From Spiroplasma endosymbiont of Amphimallon solstitiale (GTDB taxonomy: Bacteria; Bacillota_I; Bacilli_A; Mycoplasmatales; VBWQ01): a stretch of 64,000 nucleotides of DNA. The stretch spans positions 1,364,001 through 1,428,000 of the forward strand of contig NZ_OZ034999.1 in assembly GCF_964030965.1 (NCBI RefSeq), read 5' to 3'. The position numbers and the translations under genes were made by a program. How positions within the stretch are numbered: the stretch's first letter is position 1; each line of letters starts with the position of its first letter. Below the pieces are notes generated by a model, which ran no database searches, was not told the DNA's origin, and saw only the letters and a list, made by a program, of their open reading frames with translations. Shown here in pieces: positions 41,310 to 56,275 of the stretch.

Positions 41310-43018
41310 ATGATAAATACACAAGTATTGATTTTAGATTTTGGAAGTCAATATACACAATTATTAGCAAGAAGAGTAAGAGAAGCAAATGTTTATACTG
41401 AAGTTTTATGTTTTTTAGTTATCAAAAAATAAAAACATATCCCAACTTAAAAGCAATTATTTTATCTGGTGGACCATCAAGTGTTTATTTACAAAATGCT
41501 TATAAAATTGATCAAGCAATTTTTAATTTACCAGTTGCCATTTTAGGCGTTTGTTATGGCATGCAATTATTGACAAATCATTTTAAAGGGAAAGTAGAAT
41601 TGGCAGATGAACAAGAATTTGGAAAATCAATTTTATATCTTGATCAACCAAATAATAAATTATTTAAAAAAGTTGCTAATCAATCAAAAGTATGAATGAG
41701 TCATGCTGATCATGTAACAAAAATTCCAAAAGATTTTATACAAATAGCTCATTCTGATTCTTCAATTTCAGCAATTGCACATTTGACTAAACCAATTTAT
41801 GGTATCCAATTTCATGCTGAAGTTACCCATTCAGAATTTGGTAAGCAAATAATCGAAAAATTTTTATTTACAATAGCAAGTTGTACGAAAGATTGAAGTT
41901 TAGATGATTTTATTAGTAATCAAATTTCAGAAATTAAAAATAAAGTCCAAGATAAACAAGTTATTTTAGGTTTAAGTGGTGGAGTTGATTCTTCAGTTGC
42001 CGCTGCCATTATTTCTAAGGCAATTGGTAAACAGTTAACTTGCATTTTTGTTGATACAGGTTTATTGAGAAAAAATGAAGCAATTGATGTCATGGAAATT
42101 TATAAACAAAATTTTAAACTTAATCTTGAAATGATTGATGCAAGTAAACATTTTTTTATTGCTTTAAAAGGTGTTAAAAATGCTGAAGAAAAAAGAAAAA
42201 TTATTGGTAAACAATTTATTGATGTATTTACAACAGCAGCAAGAAAATTTAAAACGGCTGATTTTTTAGCACAAGGAACAATTTATCCAGATATTATTGA
42301 ATCTTCAAGTAAACATGCAAGTTCAAAAACAATTAAAACTCATCATAATGTTGGTGGTTTACCTGATGATTTACAATTTAAATTGTTAGAACCATTAAAA
42401 ACCTTATTTAAAGATGAAGTAAGAGAAATTGGTTTAAAACTTGGGTTACCTGAAACATTAATTAATCGTCATCCTTTCCCTGGTCCTGGATTAGGAGTTA
42501 GAGTTATAGAAGAAGTAACAAAAGAAAAATGTTTAATTTTACAAGAAGTTGATCATATTTTTATTACCAAATTGAAAGAAAAAAATATATATAATCAAGT
42601 ATCACAAGCATTTGCCACTTTGCTACCAGTTAAAACTTTTAATTATGTAGAAAAGTATGGATGACCAAAAATTATTCATCAATTTACACTTAAAATATTA
42701 TTTTTAATTAAAAATTTGTTAAAAGTAACATTATTTAGTGTAAAAATTCTCTAAAAATAACACTTTATCATGTATCATTACTTTTCTACAAAATTAAAGG
42801 TTAAAACTGTGGGCGTAATGGGTGATAATCGCACTTATGATTATGTTGTTAGTTTAAGAAGTGTTAATACAATTGACTTTATGACAGCAACAAGTTCACA
42901 TTTACCATGAGAATTTCTAGATGAAGTTGCAAATGAGATTATTAATAAAGTAGATGGTGTTAATAGAGTAGTTTATGATATTACATCAAAGCCACCAGGT
43001 ACTATAGAATGGGAGTAA
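41310..43018 (+). pseudogene. guaA: GMP synthase, broken by frameshift and MITE
   Basis: Converts XMP to GMP using glutamine. Domains are clear: class I amidotransferase with the Cys in ILGVCYGMQLL and His/Glu in QFHAEVTHSEFG; PP-loop LGLSGGVDSSVAAAI; and the C-terminal dimer domain with HPFPGPGLGVR and KPPGTIEWE. Reading breaks near 41400 (EVL then [11 protein letters not shown] in another frame), a 1-bp loss or 2-bp gain. The MITE at 42637 splits the gene after LLPVKT; its ATG restarts as [10 protein letters not shown] plus [10 protein letters not shown] in frame. ttggaggaaaaaaa starts the gene. guaB follows 3 nt later. Confidence 0.9.
42637..42799 (+). repeat. 163-bp MITE in guaA
   Basis: Duplication gttaaaac at 42629-42636 and 42800-42807. 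Forward relative to the gene; frame is preserved across 171 nt. Confidence 0.97.
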
Positions 43019-43869
43019 ACTATGAATAAAGATTTAAATCAAAAAATAATATGTGAAGGAATTACTTTTGATGATGTATTATTAGTTCCAGGATATTCAG
43101 AAGTTTTACCAAATCAAGTTTCTTTAAAAACTAAATTAACAAATAAAATTGAATTAAATATTCCAATTTTATCTGCTGCTATGGATACAGTTACTGAATC
43201 TGATCTAGCAATTGCCATGGCAAGAGTTGGTGGTATTGGCATTATTCATAAAAATTTATCAATTGCTGAACAAGCTTTAGAAGTACAAAAAGTGAAAAGA
43301 AATGAGTCAGGTTTTATTACTGATCCAATTACTATTGGTGTTCAAACTTTAATTAGTGAAGCAAAATCAATTATGAGTACTTATCGAATTTCTGGATTGC
43401 CTGTTGTAAATGAAGAAAATTAACTAATTGGAATTGTTACTAATCGTGATTTGAAATATCTTGATAATGATAATGCATTAGTTAAAAATATTATGACTAC
43501 CAAAAATTTAATTGTTGGTGATAAAACAACAACAATCGAACAAGCAAAACAAGTTATGTTAAAAAATAAAATTGAAAAACTACCAATTGTTGGTTCAAAT
43601 AATAAATTGATTGGTTTAATTACAACAAAAGATATTGATAAAGCTATTGATTATCCAAATGCTTGTAAAGATGATCAAGGACGATTAAGAGTTGGTGCTG
43701 CTGTTGGTGTTGGTGAAGATACTTTAGCAAGAGTTGAGGCATTAGTTAAAGCAAAAGTTGATGTATTAGTTGTTGATTCAGCACATGGTCATAGTTTAGG
43801 GATTTTAAAAACAGTTAAAATAATTCGTAAAACTTATCCAAAATTAGATATTATTGCTGGAAATATTTG

Positions 43870-45299
<1,430 letters not shown>

Positions 45300-45332
45300 C
45301 AAATTACTGCTATTAATGATGTTTATAATTGA

Positions 45333-46951
<1,619 letters not shown>

Positions 46952-46970
46952 TAAAAAATTTGTATATTTA

Positions 46971-47003
46971 AAAAAACTAAGTTTTATTAAAACTTAGTTT
47001 TTA
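46971..47003. terminator. Bidirectional terminator
   Basis: AAAAACTAAGTTTT, loop, AAAACTTAGTTTTT between guaB and the minus-strand phosphoesterase gene. Confidence 0.85.
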
Positions 47004-47010
47004 ATTTTAA

Positions 47011-47960
47011 TTAATATTTAATTTTTTTATTAATAACAATTTCATCATTTTGTTGTACGTTATGACGTTTAATTGTAATTTCTTTGTTAGTTTTATTTAT
47101 AGAAATTTCAGAATAACCACCAAAAAGTGCAGTACCACTTAAAACATCATAAATTGTTTTTTTACCAACATTAACTGCAATTATTTTTTCATCATATTTG
47201 ATTGGTATAAAGTGTTGATGTCCAGTTAACATTAAAATAACATTATATTTTGCTAAAATTGCATTTTCAAATTCAGTTCTTTGTTCTTTACTTCATCATT
47301 CTTGATCAATTGAAAAATCATCATATCCATAATGAAAAGCTAAAACAATTGGCATATTACTTAAACCAACATTTATTTCTAAATCTTTTTGTAATTCAGT
47401 TAATGCTGGCCTAGGATCACTTCTTTCAAAATTTCAACCTGAAGTATCTTTATTATTGGGGCTAAACTTCATTGAACAAAATGTATACCTAATCAATTTC
47501 AAGAATATACAGGAACTTCATTTTTTGAAGTATAATAGAGTAAGTGAGCTGCTGTCATAGCATTTTGTTTAACAATATTTTGGTTAAGTCAAGTTTAATT
47601 AACTTTACAAGTAGTATCAGAATCATGGTTACCAAAACCTGCTAAAAGATGATTAGAGATTGATGCTAACATTAATTTATAAGAAAATAAATTCCCTGTA
47701 TATTTAACATAACCTGTTAAATCACCAGAAATAATAACACCTCTATTATTATTTTCTGGTAAATGTTTAGCAAGGGCACTAATTGTTTTGTCACTAACTG
47801 ATTGAGGATATCCAGCATGAATATCTGCTGTTGCTAAAAAATTAATTTCATGATTACTTTTTATTGTGCTTGTTAAATTTGAATTAATATTATAAGAAAA
47901 ATTACTATTGATCATTGATAAAGTATTACTTATTGCAAGTAGTAATAATATTTTTTTCAT
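47011..47960 (-). pseudogene. Secreted calcineurin-like metallophosphoesterase, broken
   Basis: Begins with a signal peptide (MKKILLLLAISNTLSMINSN). Metal-binding motifs in order: TADIHAG, ISGDLTG, FGNHDSD and, after the damage, LTGHQHF. Reading stops at TAA after TTCKVN (near 47597), and a frameshift near 47465 precedes FSPNNKDTSGWNFERSD. Both are simple changes, so the gene was lost recently. It would have hydrolysed phosphate esters outside the cell. Confidence 0.8.
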
Positions 47961-47981
47961 ATCTTTTCCGCTCCATATTAA

Positions 47982-48389
47982 TTATAAAATTGCAGTTATT
48001 GCTGGATTTAATACTAATGGTGGTTCTACTTCATTATTATTTATTGAATTTATTTGTGTTTGTGATAGTAAAGGTGTTGTTTCATCAATTTCTCTACTAT
48101 TTGTTTGTCTTCTATTTTCATAAAGTACTTTTACATATTCAACAGTTTTTACACTAACAGTTGAAGTTATTGCCATTGTTACTGCTGAAATTAAACCTCA
48201 TATTAAAACACCTTTAACTGTAGAACGATATGGATTAAAATCATTGTTTATATAATTATCAATAAAATCATATTCCATAATATCTAATCATTCAGCAATC
48301 ATTGTTGGGATTGAATATCATCCAGCAATATTTCCTATAACTTCACCGAAAATGGTTGAACTTAGTATAATTTTATTTTGTATTTTCAT
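47982..48389 (-). CDS. Membrane protein of unknown function
   Basis: 135 residues with two hydrophobic helices (IILSSTIFGEVIGNIAGWY; GVLIWGLISAVTMAITSTV) and a soluble, Asn-rich tail. AAAAAGGAGATAAAAAG gives the start. The phosphoesterase gene follows after 21 nt with GGAGCGG, so they form an operon. IS30 copy 3 lies 26 bp upstream and may have cut it off from its promoter. Confidence 0.6.
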
Positions 48390-48414
48390 TTTTCTTTTTA
48401 TCTCCTTTTTAAAA

Positions 48415-49474
48415 CCTGAATTGTAAAATTAAAAAGGACACTTATATAAAAATTAAATTGTGTTAATTCTATAATTAAGAAAAGAAAGGAATTAGCACAA
48501 TGTATAAGTATCTGACTATTGAATCAATAATAGCAATAAAAGAATATAAAAGTTATGGATTTTCGATTCGTAAAATAGCAAAAGCCATTGATTATAGTAA
48601 ATCAACTGTACATAGAGTTTGTAGATTATTAAATCAAAACTTATTACCATTAGAAATATTGAATAAAATTCAAAAAAATAAACAAAATGCAGGTAGAAAA
48701 TTAATAATTTTAACTTTAATAGAAATTAATACTATTAATCATTTGTTAATTACTAAAAATTATGCTCTTGATATAATTGCTAATTTTTTAAAGGAAAATA
48801 AAATAAAAAGTATTTCAACAAAAACTTTATATAACATGTTTAAAACAAATCGAATGGGTTTTGATGAAAATAACTTATTGAGAAAAGGAAAAAATAAACC
48901 TCACAAACAAAAAGAAACTAGGGGCAGAATTAATAATTGTAAGTCTATTCATGAAAGAAATTTAATCATTCCTAATATTAAAATATAGAAGAATTTGGTC
49001 ATTTAGAGGGTGATACTATCATTGGTAAAGATCATAAAAGTTCTATTATTACTTTAGCTGATATATGATCAAAAACCACAATTCCTTTAGCAACTAAAAA
49101 TAATAAATCAGAAAATATTACAAAAAGTATAATAAAATTTATTTCAAAGTTACAAAAAGGAACAGTTAAAACTATTACTTTTGATCGTGGTAAAGAATTT
49201 AGTAAATGAAAATTAATCGAAAAAAATTGTAATGTTAAGATTTATTTTGCAGATCCTGGTAAACCTTGTCAAAGAGGTTTAAATGAAAATAATAATGGTA
49301 TTTTAAGAAGATATTTACCAAAATCTACAGATCTATCTTCATATAAACAAAAAGATTTAAATACTATAGCATTTCAAATTAATTCTACACCCAGAAAATC
49401 ACTATCTTATAAAAGACCAATAGATTTAATACAATTATTTTAAAAAACTGTCCCATTTATATTTACAATTCAGG
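48415..49474 (+). mobile_element. IS30-family insertion sequence, copy 3
   Basis: 1060 bp; flanked by aaa on both sides, a possible 3-bp duplication. Confidence 0.9.
48500..49443 (+). pseudogene. IS30 transposase, copy 3, frameshifted
   Basis: Loss of one A (five to four) after PNIK near 48984 changes NIEEFGH to a stop, before the first catalytic Asp. The rest of the sequence matches copy 2. Confidence 0.92.
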
Positions 49475-49484
49475 AAATATAAAA

Positions 49485-49516
49485 AACCATTTACTTTTAA
49501 ACTAAAGTAATGGTTA
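49485..49516 (+). terminator. Hairpin terminator
   Basis: AACCATTTACTTT, loop, AAAGTAATGGTT. Confidence 0.6.
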
Positions 49517-49616
49517 AAAATTAAAACTTATATTAAGTTTACAATTAAGTACTATATCAGAAAAAATAAAAGATATAAGAAATTAGATATATGTGTAATA
49601 AATTAATAAAATTGGT

Positions 49617-49688
49617 GGGCGCATCAGTTTAACCCTTAGATTCATAATTGGATAACAAAGAACGATAGTTATATCGTTCTTTGTTATT
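49617..49688 (+). repeat. Lone prophage terminal repeat
   Basis: gggcgcatca then gtttaacccttagattcata, nearly identical over 50 bp or so to the prophage left end at 11435. It includes the AACAAAGAACGATA hairpin in perfect 14-bp form. No phage genes follow. Confidence 0.75.
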
Positions 49689-49981
49689 TCTAAATCTATC
49701 TATTAAATTAATACGCCCTTTAAATTAATATTTATTTAATTTATGAAAAATATCTATTGTCAGTAAGTATTATTAAACATAATAACTAAGCTTTTAATTA
49801 TTTTAATTTATGGATATTTTTTGAATTTATAAATGTTATTTAATTTTTCTGAATAACCTTTAATTTCAATATATTTCTTTTTAAAATAAAATAATAAATT
49901 TAGAACTATATTAAAACTATATAAAATTACAATTTTATTACATGAGTTTTTATCTAAAATTAAATAATGAGATTTAAATTT

Positions 49982-51355
49982 GGCAATGTTTAGTAATCTG
50001 TGTAACTTACAAAAATAACTATGTTTAATTAATTCTAGTAAATATAATTAAATGACTAGAAAGAGTGAGTTACAGATGGCTAAAAAACAAAATATTAATA
50101 ATAATGATCCAATATCAAAAGCAGTAGATTTATTATTAGAAAATACTGGAGATTTAACAACAGTTTTTAAAGAAGGGGGTTTATATAAAGAATTAACAAA
50201 ACGTTTAGTTGAAAAAATGTTGAATTCTGAAATGCAAAATTATTTAGGATATGAAAAAAATCAACATAGTAATACTGAAAATGCTCGTAATGGTACAAGT
50301 TCAAAAAAATTAATAACTCAACAAGGTAAAATTGAGATTGATGTACCAAGAGATCGCAATAGTGATTTTACTCCTGTAATAGTTGCAAAAAGACAGCGAA
50401 GATTTGATGGTTTTGATCAACAAGTGCTTTCACTATATGCAAAAGGTATGACTCTATCTGACATTAGAATGCAGTTACAAGAGTTATATCATGGTGCTGA
50501 TATTAGTGAAAGTGTTATTAGTCAAATTACTGATGATGTTATTGATGATGTCAAAGCATGACAAAATCGACCATTAGAAAGCGTTTATCCGATTGTTTAT
50601 TTTGATTGTATAGTAGTTAAAGTTCGACAAGATAAACGGATTATTAATAAATCAGTTTATATAGCATTAGGAGTTGATTTAGAAGGTAAAAAAGATGTTT
50701 TAGGCTTATGAATTAGTGAAAATGAAGGTGCTAAATTTTGATTAGCTAATTTCACAGAAATGAAAAATCGAGGCTTAAATGATATTTTGATTGCTTGTAG
50801 TGATAATTTAACAGGCATGTCAGAAGCAATACAAGCAGTTTATCCTAAAACAGAACATCAATTATGCATTGTTCATCAAATTCGAAATAGTTTAAAATAT
50901 GTTTCATACAAACATCGAAAAACTCTAGTTACAGATTTAAAACCAATTTATAGTGCATGTAGTGAAGAACAAGCAATGCAAGCTTTAGAATCATTTGAAA
51001 GTAAATGAAATAAACAATATCCCCAAATTGCTAAATCTTGATATAAAAATTGAGAAAATTTGATGATTTTTATTAGTTATCCTGCAGAAATCAAAAGAGT
51101 AATTTATACAACAAATGCTATTGAATCTGTTAATAGTCAATTACGAAAAGTTATTAGAAACAAAAAAGCTTTTCCTAATGATATGTCAGTTTTTAAAATA
51201 TTTTATTTAGCAATTGAAAATATAACAAAAAAATGAACATTGCCTATTCAAAATTGAAATACAGCAATTGCTCATTTTATGATAAAATTTGAAGACAGAA
51301 TTAATCTGAACTAGTACTTTGTAAAACAAAGATACACAGATTTCTAAAAAGCCTC
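49982..51355 (+). mobile_element. IS256-family element, copy 2
   Basis: 1374 bp; duplication ttaaattt at 49974-49981 and 51356-51363. Confidence 0.92.
50052..51314 (+). CDS. IS256 transposase, copy 2
   Basis: 420 residues, same as copy 3 (G at residue 33). All catalytic residues present (FDCIVV, ACSDNL, NAIESVN). Likely active. Confidence 0.92.
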
Positions 51356-51691
51356 TTAAATTTTCGGATTTCTTGATTTATGTTTGTTTATTTGTTTTTC
51401 TTCTTCAATTTTTTTTAATGTCTCTTCTTGTTTCTTAGCTTTTGCAAGTAATAAATTTTTAATTATGTAGAAAAGTATGGATGACCAAAAATTATTCATC
51501 AATTTACACTTAAAATATTATTTTTAATTAAAAATTTGTTAAAAGTAACATTATTTAGTTTAAAAATTCTCTAAAAATAACACTTTATAATGTATCATTA
51601 CTTTTCTACAAAATTAAAGTAATAAATCAAGTTTTCTACGTTCTTGTTCTGCATCATGTAATAATTTTGCTGCTTTTTCTTTTTCATTCAT
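51356..51691 (-). pseudogene. Small charged protein gene split by MITE
   Basis: From ATG at 51691 (GAAAGGGAGAAAAAATATT upstream). Without the MITE: 54 residues, a coiled-coil-like Lys/Glu chain (MNEKEKAAKLLHDAEQERRK, LLLAKAKKQEETLKKIEEEK). The MITE interrupts after KLDLL. The stop codon lies in the IS256 target duplication. Function unknown. Confidence 0.5.
51457..51619 (+). repeat. 163-bp MITE in small gene
   Basis: Duplication taataaat at 51449-51456 and 51620-51627. Reverse relative to the gene and the only genic copy in a different codon phase. Confidence 0.95.
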
Positions 51692-51906
51692 AATATTTTT
51701 TCTCCCTTTCTTTTAAATATTTATTTTTAAAAATATCCAAAATACAGTATAAAATTTTTCATAAAAATTAAAAGATAAAATAAATATTTTTAAATAAAAT
51801 TATGATTTATTAACTAAAAAGTAAGGATGTTATTTTTTTAATTATTGTGCTTAAAAATTGAAAATATGTTATACTAACATCATAATAAACTAAATTATTA
51901 AAGACC

Positions 51907-51951
51907 ATTAGGTTCGACTTATTCTTTTTTATTAGATAAGTGGAACCTAAT
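51907..51951 (+). promoter_or_regulatory. Long leader hairpin
   Basis: ATTAGGTTCGACTTAT pairs with ATAAGTGGAACCTAAT (15 of 16), loop of 13 nt, then a T-rich run. It lies 32 nt before the start of the gene at 51983. Could be an attenuator or terminator. Confidence 0.5.
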
Positions 51952-51982
51952 TATTTTTAAATAAAAAAGGATGTGAAAAATT

Positions 51983-52450
51983 ATGTCAGCACAACAACAG
52001 CAACAACCAAATAAAGAAATTTTTGATAAATTACAAGGTGAAAAAGATAAAAAAGAAAAAGCAAATACTTCTTCTGGTGGTAGTAGAAATTGAATTGTAA
52101 AATTTGCAAAAGATGTCACTTATATTTCTTTTTTTCCATACATATGACTAAAAAAACTTTTAGTTTCACTATTTAATAATCGAACTAAAAACCCTAAACT
52201 AAATCAGTCAGTTAATATTATTAAAAATAAAGATAATTTTAATCAAAACAATAATGTTTCTACAAATAGTAATGGACAAGTTAGTTTTAAAGAAGTAGAT
52301 GCACTAGATCCAGAAAATGAATCAGTAGCAGAAATACTAAAATTAAACGGTAATACTACTAATCCATTCCAAAATGTTGCACATAGTTGTAATCGTGAAG
52401 AAATTCCAGTAGTTTCAACAACAACTTCTGGAAAAAAATTAACTACTTAA
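51983..52450 (+). CDS. Protein of unknown function with a hydrophobic segment
   Basis: 155 residues. Gln-rich start (MSAQQQQQPNKEIFDKLQGE), a central hydrophobic stretch (ISFFPYIWLKKLLVSLF) that may attach it to the membrane, and an Asn-rich tail. aaaggatgtgaaaaatt gives the start. Not recognised. Confidence 0.55.
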
Positions 52451-52451
52451 A

Positions 52452-53165
52452 TTATTTAAAATATTTATTAGTTCGTTCTAAATCAATAATATTATCAACA
52501 TCCCAATGGCAATCAAATGATAAAACATAAGGTTTTAATTCAAAATTATGTTTAATACTATTACTAATTAAATACTTACCAACCATTGTTGTTTGCAATA
52601 CAAGTTCTTGTTGTGGATTTATTAAATCTTCACCAAGAACTTTTGCTCATTTTTTAGTAATATAACTTCATTCTCCCGCCAAGAAACTATCCTTTTTTTT
52701 ACTTTTAATAATATCAATAATATTACCATCCTTGTTTAATTTATAACTTCAATCTTCTTTGATATTATCATGATCACGATTAATAGCGACCATCATATTA
52801 GTTGAAAAATTATTTAAAAAAATATTTTTTGTACTAATCATATCACCACAAATAATAAAAATATCATCTTGACCATTAAAATATGATGATACTAATGTCA
52901 AAGCATAACCACTATTATAATCAAGGAAATGTTGATTATTTATTAAGATTAATTTTGAATATTTATGAGTAAGAAAATTAAATTCATCTTTTAAATGACC
53001 AGTAATGACAATAATTTTTTTTAAATCATGTATTTCAATTAAATGATTAATTATATGTTCAATTAAAGTTAAACCTTTAAATTTAATTAACGATTTATGA
53101 ACATTATTTGAGATAGGTTGTAATCTACTGCCAATTCCTGCTGCAAAAATAATAGCAACTTTCAT
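52452..53165 (-). CDS. Nucleotidyltransferase (LicC/sugar-nucleotide type)
   Basis: 237 residues. Nucleotide-binding start IIFAAGIGSRLQPISNNVHK, then the KPL-like KSLIKFKGLTLIEHII and IFIICGDMIS with the metal-binding Asp. WSYITKKWAKVLGEDL follows. It would join an NTP and a sugar- or choline-phosphate. It follows leuS by 10 nt with AAAGGAGGAATA, so the two are one operon. Confidence 0.75.
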
Positions 53166-53175
53166 TATTCCTCCT

Positions 53176-55614
53176 TTACTTAACAACAAAATTAACAATC
53201 TTATTTGGTATACAAATTGTCTTAATAATTGTTTTATCTTGCAATCAATGTTTTACTTTTTCTTCATTATTAACTACTTTTAAAAGTTCTTGATTGTTTA
53301 AATTTTCTTTTACTACTAAAGTTATTTTCGTTTTACCATTAATCTGAATAGCAATAGTAACTTCACTAGTAATCAAAAATTTTTCATCATAACTTGGAAA
53401 CTGACTTTTATTAATACTTTCTTTATTACCAAATTGAAATCATAATTCTTCAGCAATATGTGGAGCAAATGGATTTAATAATTTTAAAAAATTAACTAAA
53501 TATTGTTGATAAATAGTTGGTGCTTTATAACATGCATTGATAAAAATCATAAGTTGTGCAATAGCAGTATTAAAATTTAAATCATTAATATCATTAGTTA
53601 CTTTTTTTACAGTTTGATGATAAATTGTATCTAATGATTTATCATTCTTGGTAGTAATTTTTATTTTATACTCATCTTTATTAACAAGACGATAAATACG
53701 CATTAAAAACTTATAACAACCAACTAAACCACTATTTAATCACGGTAAAGATGCTGTTAATGGCCCCATAAACATTTCATATATTCGCAAAGTATCAGCA
53801 CCATATTCATTAATAATATCATCTGGATTAACAACATTACCGCGTGATTTAGACATTTTTTCATTATTTTCACCAAGAATCATACCCTGATTTACCAATT
53901 TTAAAAATGGCTCTTTAACATTAACTAACTTTAAATCATATAGCACTAAATGTCAGAAACGAGCATACAATAAATGTAAAACAGCATGTTCTTGACCACC
54001 AATATATAAATCAACCGGTAATCAATAGTTAAAACGTTTTTGCGCAATAGCACTATTAAAATCACAATAAGTACCATCATCATTTTTTAAAATATATGCT
54101 AAATAATATCAACAACTACCTGCTCATTGTGGCATTGTATTAATTTCTCTTTTTCCTTTTACACCATCTTTTCTAGTTACATGTAATCAGGAATTTGGTG
54201 CATTAGTTAAAGGTGCATTCCCTGAATTAGATGGCTTAATATTAGTCATTTTTGGTAATAATAGTGGTAATTGTTGTTCATCTACTGTTGACATTGTACC
54301 ATCTTCTCAATAAATTATCGGAAAAGGTTCACCTCAATAACGTTGACGAGAAAAAAGTCAATCTCGTAACTTATATGCAGTATGTACTTTTCCTTGTTTT
54401 AAAGTTAGTATTTTTTTAACAATTAAATTAGTAGCTGTTTCTAAATCCTTACCATTAATAAAATCAGAGTTAATATATTCACTAGTACCCAAAAATGGTT
54501 CATTTTTATTATTAGTTTTCATAATAAAAATGATTGGTAACTTTTTATTTTTAGCAAAAATAAAATCACGACTATCATGTGCAGGAACACCCATAATTGC
54601 TCCTGTCCCATAATGATTTAAAACATAATCACCAACTCAAATTGGTAATTTACTTTTAGTAAAAGGATGAATAGCATAACTTCCAGTAAAAACACCAGAT
54701 TTTAAAGTATCATCTCCTTGACGCATTAAATCTGTTTTAGTTTTAGCATCTAAACAGTATTGAGTAACTGCTTGCGAATATTCACTAGTTGTTAAATCAT
54801 GAATTAATGGATGTTCAGGAGCAAGTACTAAAAATGAAACACCAAAAATAGTATCAACCCTTGAAGTAAAAATAGAAACCTTACATTTATTATTTTCAAC
54901 TATAAAATCAACTAGTGTTCCAACACTTTTACCAATTCAATTACGTTGTAATTCCTTAACACTATTTGGTCAGTCTAAATCATCTAATCCTTTTAATAAT
55001 TTTTCAGCATACTTAGTAATTTTTAAAACCCATTGACGCATTGGTTTTTTAATAACTGGGAAATTACCACGTTCAGAAACCATATGACCATTAATGTTAA
55101 TTATTTCTTCATTAGCTAAAACAGTTCCTAGCTGTTCACAAAAATTAACTTCAACATCTTTAATTTCAGCTAACCCTTGTTCATAAAGTTTAATGAAAAT
55201 TCATTGTGTTCACTTATAATATTGAGGATCTGTAGTATTAACTTCTTTATTATAATCAAAACTTAGACCAATACTTTGTAATTGTTTACGAAAATTATTA
55301 ATGTTTTGTTTAGTAAATGTTTCTGGATTATTACCTGTATTTAAGGCATATTGCTCAGTTGGTAAACCAAAAGCATCTCAACCAATTGGATGCAAAACAT
55401 TAAAACCATTCATTATTTTAACTCGTGAAATAACATCAGTAGCACAATAACCTTTAGGATGGCCAACATGTAAACCTGATCCTGAAGGATAAGGGAACAT
55501 ATCAAGAATATATGATTTTGGTTTTTTATTATCATCAATGTTTGTTTTAAAAGTTTCATTTTTTAATCAATACTGCTGTCATTTTTTTTCTATTTGTTGG
55601 TGATTATAACTCAT
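53176..55614 (-). CDS. leuS: Leucyl-tRNA synthetase
   Basis: 812 residues, normal bacterial length. Class I signatures: [16 protein letters not shown] (HVGH at about 49-52) and MSKSRGNVV (KMSKS loop). The editing domain is present ([30 protein letters not shown]). WAGSCWYYLAYIL and [19 protein letters not shown] belong to the catalytic core. The gene is intact, with TGA as Trp in many places, and starts at ATG after AAAGGAG. Confidence 0.97.
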
Positions 55615-56275
55615 GTTTTTCTCCTTTAATATGTTCAGGTAAAGTAATCATAAAACCATAATATCATAATCATTTAACAAGTTGCAATGTTTACTTATTG
55701 ATTAAATTATATTTTAAATATTTTGTTAATTATCAATCAATGTTATTAAACTATTTACTAATATTTATTTTCTACAAAAAAGAAATAGTTTTTATTGTAT
55801 TTCAAATAAAATATACTATATAATTATCGTTAATATTAAATAAATTCAAAGGAGGATTCTATGAGCACACAAAAAGTTTTAAATAAGTCTTTAAAACAAA
55901 AAACAAAGCAGCAAAAAATAGGCTTAGGAGAACTGGTGTGACTTTGGATTTAATTATACTTGCACAATAGCTTTTCCTATGTCTTTTATAGGAATATATT
56001 ATTGAAATAATGGCGGAGTTGGATTACATCTAATCTGAATTATGATTTTAGGTGCTATAATGGCTAGTGTTAGTACATGTGCTTTTTTAAAATGTAGTAA
56101 AGTTTATGCTGGTAATAATGGTTGGAGCATATATTTATGTTAGAGCAACTTTTGGTCGTTTTTGAGGATGAATAATCGGCTTTATGCAATATATCATTTT
56201 ACCATCTACTGTTATTGGTGGTATTATTTCAATGTTTAGAATTAACTTAAACCAATTATCATTTTTTTCTTTTAA

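Larger units (their letters stand above)
49475..49973. other. Non-coding stretch with phage-end remnant
   Basis: Holds a terminator (49485), a single prophage end (49617) and about 285 nt of very AT-rich sequence in which I see no gene. Confidence 0.6.

Noticed and set aside
51901-51960. ggttcga as a tRNA T-loop
   Set aside because: No acceptor stem, anticodon arm or CCA; the sequence is one long hairpin. No tRNA or rRNA gene was recognised in the window.
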